Source of the DNA: Phycisphaerae bacterium
Lineage (GTDB): Bacteria; Planctomycetota; Phycisphaerae; UBA1845; UTPLA1
NCBI GenBank assembly: GCA_016935885.1
Contig: JAFGQA010000486.1
Coordinates: 1-34,493, forward strand
DNA length: 34,493 bases
Reading direction: 5' to 3'
Shown: positions 6,536-14,427 of the stretch, in pieces
How positions within the stretch are numbered: position 1 is the first letter of the stretch
Layout of the letters: each line of letters opens with the position of its first letter
Program-made: the position numbers and the translations under genes
The notes under the pieces: model-generated
The model's database searches: none
The model's input: the letters and a program-made list of their open reading frames with translations, nothing else
What the model was told of the DNA's origin: nothing

Positions 6536-7633
6536 CTACAGTGGGGCCAGCACACGGTCGTAGGCCTCCCGCCAACGAGGTACGACGTATATGATATTGT
6601 GACGCCGAATCGCCCTTTCACGGGCGGCGGCGGCCATCACCCCCCTCCGCCGGTCATCGGCCAGCAGCTCCACGATCGCCTCGGCAAACGTCCGCACCCC
6701 GCCCGGCCTGCACAGCAGCCCATGGACACCGTGATCGATCAGTTCCCGCGTGGCAGGCAGGTCGCTGGCCACGACCGGACAGCCGCACAGCATCGCTTCA
6801 ATCACGACATTCGGCGACCCCTCAGTACGTGATGGAAACACCAACACGTCGGCGGTCTTCAACCAACCGGGGACGTTGTCCGACCACGGTGCCAACCGTA
6901 TGACACTGCCAAGCCGCCTTCGTCCTACCTGTTGTTCAATCCGGAGCCGCTCCGAGCCATCCCCCACCAACACCGCGTTCACGGCTCTCCGGCGGCGAAC
7001 CTCGTCGATAATGTCGACAAGCGTCTGCAAATCCTTGACCGGGTCCATCCGGCCCGCCCAGACGAGCAGCGGCACGCCGTTCTCGATGTCCCACGCGCGT
7101 CGGTTAATCCTCTGTGCGCGGTCGATCTCTCCAAGATCGAGCCCATTCGGTATGACCACAACGCGATCAGGCGGAAAGCCAAGATCCGTACGCAGATGTT
7201 CGGCAACGGCCATCGAATTGGCCACGTGCAGGTCGGACCGATCGGCGGTCAAGGCCTCGAGCCAACGATGCCAACGACGTTCTATCTCGATGGTCACCGT
7301 CGTCGTGATGATCGGCCGGGGGCGATCAAGCCGGCCGACCAGGCGCGCCGCCAGATTGGCGTGGAACAGCGAACCGTGGATCACGTCGGGAAGGTTACGC
7401 CGTACGTGCCGCGCCAATGTCGCCAAGCAGGCAACGTCGTGAGGGCCCCGCGCATCACAGGAAAACGCCTCGATTCCAGCCGATTCCAAGCACCCGCTCA
7501 ATGGCCCTCGGGGCGACAGACAACCGACGATCGGCTCCACGTCGACATCACGCAGCCGCTGCGCCAGACGCACAAGCCGCATGGGCAGGCCGCCCCGCTC
7601 AAGATCCGTTGTCAACATCAGGACGCGTAACAT
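6536..7633 (-). CDS. GT4-family glycosyltransferase
   Basis: The protein has 365 residues and a GT-B fold. The N-terminal domain starts MLRVLMLTTDLERGGLPMRL, with the Gly-rich donor-side loop typical of GT4 enzymes. The C-terminal domain has VWAGRMDPVKDL, VLVGDGSERLRIE, and the EX7E motif in RTEGSPNVVIEAMLCGCPVV. It should transfer a sugar from a nucleotide-sugar to a lipid- or polysaccharide-linked acceptor on the cytoplasmic side. The acceptor cannot be told from sequence. It stands alone between the coiled-coil operon and mraZ, and has its own terminator at 6358-6394. The Wzz-like end of the upstream 2208-residue protein makes a link to surface polysaccharide plausible, but this is inference. 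Confidence 0.9.
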   Translation of the reverse strand: MLRVLMLTTDLERGGLPMRLVRLAQRLRDVDVEPIVGCLSPRGPLSGCLESAGIEAFSCDARGPHDVACLATLARHVRRNLPDVIHGSLFHANLAARLVGRLDRPRPIITTTVTIEIERRWHRWLEALTADRSDLHVANSMAVAEHLRTDLGFPPDRVVVIPNGLDLGEIDRAQRINRRAWDIENGVPLLVWAGRMDPVKDLQTLVDIIDEVRRRRAVNAVLVGDGSERLRIEQQVGRRRLGSVIRLAPWSDNVPGWLKTADVLVFPSRTEGSPNVVIEAMLCGCPVVASDLPATRELIDHGVHGLLCRPGGVRTFAEAIVELLADDRRRGVMAAAARERAIRRHNIIYVVPRWREAYDRVLAPL

Positions 7634-7747
7634 GCCGTGGCACCGCCGCCGGCGGCACCCTCGCTCGACGGTGACCCCTCATTCGACGTGCGACAGAGCA
7701 TCAGCGCGGCGATCCCCTCTCGCACCCGCTGGCCGGCGATCTCTATC

Positions 7748-7831
7748 GCGGCGATCGGTTCGGCCGTGACGCCGGGTGCCACTGCTCCTGAGCAGTGCCG
7801 TTAGCGCGGCGATCGCTTCGGCCGTGACGCC
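7748..7831. repeat. 26-bp direct repeat flanking a palindrome at a gene end
   Basis: 7748-7773 and 7806-7831 are identical except for one base (both start GCGGCGATCG and end TTCGGCCGTGACGCC). Between them at 7776-7799 is a palindrome with arms GTGCCACTGCT and AGCAGTGCC. The right copy encodes the last residues and stop region of the 2208-residue protein, so the gene's 3' tip has been duplicated around the inserted palindrome. Confidence 0.8.
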
Positions 7832-10800
7832 ATCCAGACGCCGATCGTGAACAGCACAGCCACGCCGCCCCCGAGCGAGACCGCTCCGGTGCCGTCCTCT
7901 TTCAGGTTTAGCCAGCTTCGGCGGATCGGCTCCAACGGCCGATAGCTTACCTCACCGGCGAGGCTGACCTTGCGCGCCGCTCGAACGAGCTCGATCTCGC
8001 CGCTCTTCGCCGTGATTTCCTTCTCGATCCGGGCGATTTCGTTCTTCCTGCTTTGGATCTCCTCCCGCCGGTGCGCCAACTCTGCCTCCGCTCGCTGATC
8101 ATCCTGCGACACTCTCGCGTCGAGCTTCAGGAACCTGTCGCTGAGCTCCTGATGTCGCCGCGTTGCCTCGGCCAATTCGCCCCGCAGCCGCGATTCAAGC
8201 GCCGCCCTCTCATTCGCACGCACGTTTCCGAGTTGCTCGACGAGTTTACGCCGGTGGACTTCTCGTCTCCTGTCGATGCGGGGCGTCAGATCGCGCATGG
8301 CGTTGCGCAGGCCCTTCAGTTCCTTGTTGTTCGCGGGGATCACGCCCACGGCCGAGACGATCCAGCTCTTCCTCGCATCGTCACAGGCCCTTGCCGACTT
8401 GTTCAAGGCACTTTGGGTGATCCGGCGCTTGGTCATCTCGGCACCGGCGCGGCCAATGGCGTCGGCCTTGCGCGCCGCCGCGCCCAGCGACACCCCCGAC
8501 TGCTCGTGGAACTCGCGCACGAGCGCCTCGGCCTTGCGCTGGTACTCGATCAGAACGTCCGGAGGGCCGCCGGCCTTCCATGCGGCCACCTTCGGCGCCA
8601 ACTCATCCCAGCCCCGTGAGAACCGCTCGGCTGACTGGCGATAGTCATCCAGGTCCAACGCGACCAGTTCGAGTTCACGCCGGATGTCGCTATCGGTTTG
8701 CTCCTCCAACTGCCTCTTCACTTCGGCCAGGAATGCATCCAGCGTCGCCAACACCGTCGTCAGGGGGAGTTGTGATTCCGACATCGCCCGGGCTAGCGTC
8801 TTGTGAAACGCACGGGCCTTGGCGTCTCGTTGCTGGACTGCTTGCGTCAGTTCCTCGTCCGCCGAGTAGGCCTCCTGAAGCTGGGCCTCGCTGGGCACGA
8901 CGGGCGTGGTCGGCTCCGGGGTCTCCAGGAAGTCCTTCAACGCCGCCTCGCCGGCCTGCACTGCGCTCCACGACTCGTCCACCTGCTCACGCAGCTTGGC
9001 CTTCTCGCCGCGAGCCACTTCGGGTGCCCGCAGTCGGGGATCGGACTCCAGATCGGACTGCACCTGCCGCAATTCCGACTCGGCGGCCGCTCGCTCAGCC
9101 AGCAGCGCATCGAACTGTGATTGCAGGCGGTCCAAGCGCTGCTGACGTTGTTCCTCGGTCATCTCCATCTGCCCAAGCGACTCCACGTAGGCCGCGGCCA
9201 AAGCGTCGATACAACGCTGTCCTGTGGCCCGGTCGGCTGCTGGGACCACGGCGGCCAACTCCACCGCCTCGCCTGACGGCGTTGAGACGATCTGGACCTT
9301 CCCATCCTCATACAGCCCACGCAGCTCCGCGGGCAGTGTTGCACGCGGTGCCGCACCGGTCGACGAGCCACGGGCCTCAGCGCCTGCGGCGTCTCGATTG
9401 GGAGACAAACCGTCCGCCAGGACTGCCAATCTCAGTAGGCCCGCCGCGTGTTCTCTCGCCGGCAGGCTGGCCTCTGACTGGGCCGCATTCAACGTCAAGC
9501 GGCCGCGCACCGTCACCTCGTTGAAAGGTGACGACAAATACAGGTAAGCCGAGGCGACCAGCCCACCGAGAAGAAGCCCCAAGACACACGTCAACAACGG
9601 GCGAAACCTCCGCGCTATGGGCTGCCGCTGCCCTGCCGGCAAGGCGCTTGAAGTCGAACCACGAACAGCCGCCTCCGCCGCGCTGTCATGGGGTGCCACT
9701 GGCGGCTTGTCCGCCAGTGCCGGGGCCGCCGCTGCTGCCGGTTCTAGAATCGCGCTGTCACGTTCCGCCCTCGCAAACTCCTCTAGGATTTCAGCCGACT
9801 CATCCGGCGCGGCGTCCGCGTCAGACGCACGGTGTGCACGGGGTGCCACTGGCGGCTGGTCCGCCAGTGAGGGTAGGGCGCGTCTTGACGCACCTTCTGC
9901 CTGCAACTCCAGAAGTTCGCGAGGCTCGTCCCGAAGCTCCCGAAGCTCGGCCTCAAGTTCACCACGCTGTTCGTTCAGCAAGGCCCGCTCCTCCGCCACG
10001 GCTGCCTGGCGACTGCGCAGCTCCTCGATCTGCTCGTCCAGACGACCACGGGCCTTGGCCAACTCTCCTTCCAGCGCCGTTCGACGTTCGGCGATCTCTC
10101 GCTCGGCATCGTCGCGACGCTCTTTGATCTCGGCCTCCAGCACCCCCAGGCGTCGATCGATATCCCGGTCGACCTCCTCCACGCGGGCCGCACACCGCTG
10201 CTCGACCTCCGCCTCCTTCTTCTCAACCGCGGCGAACAGATCTGACAGCTCCTCTTCAACCTTGCGCCGTCCTTCTTCCATGGCCCCTTCGTCGAAGGCT
10301 GTCTTCTCTATCTCGGCGGCCTTCCGCTGAGCTGCGATCTCCTCCTCGATCTCGCGCTTCTGCCGGACCAGTTCCTCACGCTCAGCCGCGATCTCCGAGT
10401 CGACTTTGCGGCGCAGTCCCTCGATCTCGGCCTGACCGGACTCCTTCTCATCGTCGAGTGCCTTACGATGCTGCTCGAGTGCCTGGAACTCCGACCGCAA
10501 CTGCCGCTCGCGCTCTTCACACTCATTCCGCCGGCCGTCCAACGCGTCTCGATCGCGCCGAAGCTCCTCTCGAAGCCGCCTTTCCTCCTTGGCTAGCTCG
10601 GCGGCCCGTGCCGACAATGCCTGTTGATGGGCGCTCAACGCCTCTTCGCGCTCGCGGACGACGTGCTCCCGCTCCTCCGCTTGGCGCATCAACGACGCGG
10701 CGTGCTCGGAGGCCTCCCCCCGGTCCTGCTGAACGAGAAGAAACTCCTCACGCTGTCTTTGGAGTTCCGCGTACTCCTCCTCCAATCGGCCTCGGAACTC

Positions 10801-13800
10801 CTCCAGTTGATTCGCACGCGCAGTCAGCTTCGCCTCACGGTCCTCGATGTCCCGTCGATCATCCTCCAGGCCGCGAAGGCCCGCCTGGAAGGTCTGCCGT
10901 GATTCTTCCAGTCCTTCGCGATCCCGCTCGAACTGCTCGCGATCCGCTGCGACGCGGTTGTGTTCTTCCTCTACTTGCCGGCGGTCTTCCTCCACTCGCC
11001 GGCGCTCATCCTCATTCTCGATATGCCGCTGTCGGGCTTCGGCCAATTCGGCATCCAAGACATCGCGGCGGGCATCGAGTGCCGCGGCGTCTTCGTCCAG
11101 CCGGGCCCGCCGCACCTTCAGACGCTCGCCTTCACCCGCCAACACCCGGCGCGTCTCCTCGGCCTCCTTGGCTCGCTCTGCCAATCCCGCACGGATCTTC
11201 TCGATCTCCTCCTTCTCCGTCGCCAAGCGCGCCTGCTGGTCGTCAAGCATCCGCTCGCGATCACGCAAAGCGAGGTTGTCACGCTCCGCCTTGGCCAGGT
11301 CCTTCTCCAGCCCGGATTTCTTCTGCGCCCATTCCTGCCTCGCGCGACCAAGTTCGGCAGCCTTCTCCCGCAGCTTGCTGCGAGCCTGCTTCAACTCGGC
11401 AGCTCCCGACTCAAGCCGCTCCCGCTCTCGGCGCAAGTCGCCACGCTCCTGGGCCAGCGCTTGTGCCTGTTCGGCAAGCTGCTGGCGATCGAGCTGCAGC
11501 GCCAACTGGGCTTCATCCAACGTCTGCTGCCGGCTCGATTGCTCTTGCCGCTGCCGTTCCAGGGACGCCTCTTCCTCGTTGTAGGCGACACGCAGACCTT
11601 CGAGCTCGGCTCGATCCCGCTCGTGGTCGGCCTGGATCCGGTTCAGACGTTTCTCGGCTTCCTCGGCCTGACGCAGGCGGCCTCCGGCCTCGCGCGCGCG
11701 CGCGGTGGCTTGTTCGATGGACTGTTCCGCCTGCTGCAGACGCCGGTCCGCCTCGGCCGACTGCGCGTTTAACTCCCGGCTCCGGGCTTCAAGACGCGAA
11801 CGCAACGCCTCAATGTCCTCCCGGGATCGCTCCAGCGATTCAACCTTCTGTTCGTGTGACGCAACACGCTCATCCAGTGCTGCTTCACGTTGATCGAGAG
11901 CCTGTTCACGCTCGTCCAATCGCGCAAACCGCTCTCGATCTGCCGCCAGGGACCGCTCTCGGGCCTCCAGTTCCTCTTCGCGCCGACGCACATCCTGTGC
12001 ACGCGCCCGCAACACCTGTTGCTGCTGCTGCATCTCCGCAACGCGCGGCTTAAGCTGATCCGTCTTGCGCCTGACTTCTTCTCGATCCCTCTGAACCTCC
12101 AGCGACTCCGTCTCAAGCTCAGCGGCCTTCTCCCGATTCTGCTCGTCGGCCTGCTCGACGGCACGCTGTTGCTGTTCCAATTGCAGGCGGTCGGTCTCCA
12201 GGCGGGTCTCGGCGCCCTCGACGCGGGCCTGCCATTCGTTGAGACGCCGCTCGCGAACCTCCATCGCTGCCGACAGGCGCGCCAACTCCTCATCCCGGCG
12301 ATCCAACTCGGCGATGCGCTCCCGGTCCATCCCCTCCCGCTGTGCGACGGCCTTCTTCAGTTCCTCAATGGCGCGCTCATGTTGGGCGATTGATGCCTCA
12401 CGCTCATCGAGCCGTGCGCGTACCCTGTCAAGGTCGGCCTCGCGATGGGCGGTGGCTTCCTCCAACTCTGCCCGCAGGACCTCCTCCTCCTCCGCGAGCT
12501 TCTTTCGTCGCAGATGGCCCTCGTGTTTGATGGCGTCGGCCCGTGCCTCGAGCTCGGCGATCTTGGCTCGCCGGGCCTCCTCGAACACGTCCTCACGCGA
12601 GGCGAAGCCCTCCTCGCGCGTGGTCAGTTCCGACTCCCAGGCGATCAACTCCGACTCCCGGGCGATCACCTTCGACTCACGCAGCGATAGGGCCTTCTCC
12701 TTCGATTCGAGGCGCTCGCGCAGAGCCACTTCCAATTGGGCCTCGGACAGCCGACTTGCTACCTCTTCTTCCAGCCGGGCCTTCTGCTCGGCCAGCTCCC
12801 GCCGTCCGGTTTCGTCCAATTCGCGGCGACGCGCCTCAAAACGCGCCTCCGATTCGGCGAGACGCCTCTCCAGCTTTGCTCGGCCGGCTTCCAACTCCGC
12901 CTGGCCCGCTTCAAGCTCTGCCTCACGGGCTTCAAGCTCCTTCCGACAGGCCTCGAATTCGTTCTCGCGTCGGTCCAGGTCGGTGCCGGCGGCTTCGAGC
13001 TTGGCCTTGCGCCGAGCCAACTCGGCCTGGGCCGCCCTGAGCTTGGCCTTCCCCGCCGCGTACTCCTCCTCGCGGCGACCCTTCTCCGCCCGAGCCGCCT
13101 CCGCCAACTCCTTGGCCTTCTCCCGGAGTCTCGCGTGGTATGCCTTGAGCCGATCCCGCTCCGTGATCAGGCTTGAGCGGAGCCGCCGGGCTCGCTCATC
13201 CAGCGCACGCTGGGCTTGCGTTAGCCGGTCCCGCAATTCACTAGCGGCCTGACTGACCCTGCGATCCTCGGCCTCGGAGGACGTGCGGGCGTGCGGGCGG
13301 TTTCCCGCTCTGTCCTGCACGTGCTTCAGTTCTTCTCGGACCTGCTCGAGCTCGGTCTCGAGCTCCCGACTCAGGAGCGTGGCCGTCCGCTTGGACGCCT
13401 CGTCCGGTACGGACCCGCCATACGGTGCGCCCTCGCTCTTTGGACAATTCACCGTGCGACCCTCACCGGTCTCCTCGCCGCCCTTCATCTTCGTCACCGC
13501 CGGCGATGACTGATTGTCTGTCTCGGTCTTCGTGGGCACGGGTCTTGGCTGCTCCAACTCCGTCCTGGCGGGTGGTCGTCCTGCCACGAGGCGTTCGATC
13601 GGATGCGAAGCAGTGTCCTCGCCTGCCTCGAGCGTATCATGTTCAGCACGCTCAATGGATTGTACCCGTTCTGCGCCCGTGTGCTCGGCAATCTGCCGAG
13701 AAACACCGGTACTCGACGTCTCCGCTTGACAATCGTCGCGTCGAATCGCCGCGCCGGCCTCACACATCGATGGCCCCCGGCCGCTCGACCCTCCCGTCAT

Positions 13801-14427
13801 TCCCTTCTCCGTCGAAGCAGCGGAGCGCGTCAAGGCCGCGAGCGCCGACGCCTCATCCGCGTATTGCTCGACCCACGCCTCCGCCGAGGCCAATCTCGCC
13901 CCCGCCGCCGTCAAGCGGGCCAAGTCTTGGGCCAGCTCATCCTCGATGGCTTCTTCGCTGACAAGAACGGCTGGATCGACCACTTCGGATTCAGATGGGA
14001 GTTCTTCTAACCGTCCCGCGGAGCGCTCGCCGACTTGGCCGCTGGAGCGAGAATCCCCGCTGGTGCGAGAATCCCCGCTCGTGCGAGAATCCCCGCTGGT
14101 GCGAGAATCCCTTCTCGCACCGCTGCTTTCCCTTTCACCGCTGGCTGCTAATCGTTCCGCGGAGCGCTCACCGACTTGATGTCGAGGACGATCGTCGGAC
14201 GGCGGCGCGGGACCACCTGCCGCGGCACGATCGCCCGCCAGGCAACGCCCCCGTTTGGTCTCGTCCGATTCGGGATCCGATTCCCCCGCCAGTAGACTCT
14301 GGCGAATCTCCCGCTTCATCGAGCATCGCTCCATATCCCGCGACTCCGCCGCAGGTACAGGCTGTGGCGGCGACCGTTTACCGACGGCTCTCCAGAGCCC
14401 GGCCGGCGCCTCATGACTACGGGGCAT
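7801..14427 (-). CDS. Giant coiled-coil protein with Wzz-like two-TM C-terminus
   Basis: The protein has 2208 residues. The N-terminal 350 are polar and low-complexity, including four DSRTSG-type hexapeptides at about residues 106-129. Residues about 350-1505 form an almost unbroken coiled coil rich in E, R, A, L and Q. After a Pro/Ala linker comes TM1 (LLTCVLGLLLGGLVASAYLY, about 1610-1630), then a roughly 550-residue helical domain, then YRPLEPIRRSWLN and TM2 (AVSLGGGVAVLFTIGVWMA) near the end. Two TMs around a helical domain with a Pro-rich stretch before TM2 is the plan of Wzz/PCP polysaccharide chain-length proteins, here joined to an enormous cytoplasmic coiled coil. ATG 14427 overlaps the FHA gene by 11 nt. 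ATG 14319, with GGAG about 9 nt upstream, is an alternative start. Two family C palindromes in the linker encode LADQPPVAP-like peptides. Probable role: structural or membrane-tethering scaffold. Confidence 0.8.
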   Translation of the reverse strand: MPRSHEAPAGLWRAVGKRSPPQPVPAAESRDMERCSMKREIRQSLLAGESDPESDETKRGRCLAGDRAAAGGPAPPSDDRPRHQVGERSAERLAASGERESSGARRDSRTSGDSRTSGDSRTSGDSRSSGQVGERSAGRLEELPSESEVVDPAVLVSEEAIEDELAQDLARLTAAGARLASAEAWVEQYADEASALAALTRSAASTEKGMTGGSSGRGPSMCEAGAAIRRDDCQAETSSTGVSRQIAEHTGAERVQSIERAEHDTLEAGEDTASHPIERLVAGRPPARTELEQPRPVPTKTETDNQSSPAVTKMKGGEETGEGRTVNCPKSEGAPYGGSVPDEASKRTATLLSRELETELEQVREELKHVQDRAGNRPHARTSSEAEDRRVSQAASELRDRLTQAQRALDERARRLRSSLITERDRLKAYHARLREKAKELAEAARAEKGRREEEYAAGKAKLRAAQAELARRKAKLEAAGTDLDRRENEFEACRKELEAREAELEAGQAELEAGRAKLERRLAESEARFEARRRELDETGRRELAEQKARLEEEVASRLSEAQLEVALRERLESKEKALSLRESKVIARESELIAWESELTTREEGFASREDVFEEARRAKIAELEARADAIKHEGHLRRKKLAEEEEVLRAELEEATAHREADLDRVRARLDEREASIAQHERAIEELKKAVAQREGMDRERIAELDRRDEELARLSAAMEVRERRLNEWQARVEGAETRLETDRLQLEQQQRAVEQADEQNREKAAELETESLEVQRDREEVRRKTDQLKPRVAEMQQQQQVLRARAQDVRRREEELEARERSLAADRERFARLDEREQALDQREAALDERVASHEQKVESLERSREDIEALRSRLEARSRELNAQSAEADRRLQQAEQSIEQATARAREAGGRLRQAEEAEKRLNRIQADHERDRAELEGLRVAYNEEEASLERQRQEQSSRQQTLDEAQLALQLDRQQLAEQAQALAQERGDLRRERERLESGAAELKQARSKLREKAAELGRARQEWAQKKSGLEKDLAKAERDNLALRDRERMLDDQQARLATEKEEIEKIRAGLAERAKEAEETRRVLAGEGERLKVRRARLDEDAAALDARRDVLDAELAEARQRHIENEDERRRVEEDRRQVEEEHNRVAADREQFERDREGLEESRQTFQAGLRGLEDDRRDIEDREAKLTARANQLEEFRGRLEEEYAELQRQREEFLLVQQDRGEASEHAASLMRQAEEREHVVREREEALSAHQQALSARAAELAKEERRLREELRRDRDALDGRRNECEERERQLRSEFQALEQHRKALDDEKESGQAEIEGLRRKVDSEIAAEREELVRQKREIEEEIAAQRKAAEIEKTAFDEGAMEEGRRKVEEELSDLFAAVEKKEAEVEQRCAARVEEVDRDIDRRLGVLEAEIKERRDDAEREIAERRTALEGELAKARGRLDEQIEELRSRQAAVAEERALLNEQRGELEAELRELRDEPRELLELQAEGASRRALPSLADQPPVAPRAHRASDADAAPDESAEILEEFARAERDSAILEPAAAAAPALADKPPVAPHDSAAEAAVRGSTSSALPAGQRQPIARRFRPLLTCVLGLLLGGLVASAYLYLSSPFNEVTVRGRLTLNAAQSEASLPAREHAAGLLRLAVLADGLSPNRDAAGAEARGSSTGAAPRATLPAELRGLYEDGKVQIVSTPSGEAVELAAVVPAADRATGQRCIDALAAAYVESLGQMEMTEEQRQQRLDRLQSQFDALLAERAAAESELRQVQSDLESDPRLRAPEVARGEKAKLREQVDESWSAVQAGEAALKDFLETPEPTTPVVPSEAQLQEAYSADEELTQAVQQRDAKARAFHKTLARAMSESQLPLTTVLATLDAFLAEVKRQLEEQTDSDIRRELELVALDLDDYRQSAERFSRGWDELAPKVAAWKAGGPPDVLIEYQRKAEALVREFHEQSGVSLGAAARKADAIGRAGAEMTKRRITQSALNKSARACDDARKSWIVSAVGVIPANNKELKGLRNAMRDLTPRIDRRREVHRRKLVEQLGNVRANERAALESRLRGELAEATRRHQELSDRFLKLDARVSQDDQRAEAELAHRREEIQSRKNEIARIEKEITAKSGEIELVRAARKVSLAGEVSYRPLEPIRRSWLNLKEDGTGAVSLGGGVAVLFTIGVWMASRPKRSPR
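9693..9722. repeat. Family C palindrome inside the coiled-coil gene, copy 1
   Basis: Arms GTGCCACTGGCGG and CCGCCAGTGCC around a 5-nt loop. On the coding strand it is read as PALADKPPVAP, in the linker just before TM1. Confidence 0.8.
9843..9869. repeat. Family C palindrome inside the coiled-coil gene, copy 2
   Basis: Arms GTGCCACTGGCGG and CCGCCAGTG around a short loop, nearly identical to the copy at 9693. It is read in the same frame as PSLADQPPVAP. Two independent or duplicated insertions lie 150 bp apart in one linker. Confidence 0.8.
14012..14178. repeat. 18-bp tandem repeat (x4) with flanking 26-bp direct repeats
   Basis: 14041-14112 is four 18-bp units of the type GCTGGTGCGAGAATCCCC, coding for DSRTSG-like hexapeptides. 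The array is bracketed by 14012-14037 and 14153-14178, two 26-bp copies with two mismatches containing GCGGAGCGCTC, coding for QVGERSAxRL. Confidence 0.85.

Noticed and set aside
14041..14112. CRISPR-like array
   Set aside because: The 18-bp units are contiguous with no spacers and are translated in frame as hexapeptides.
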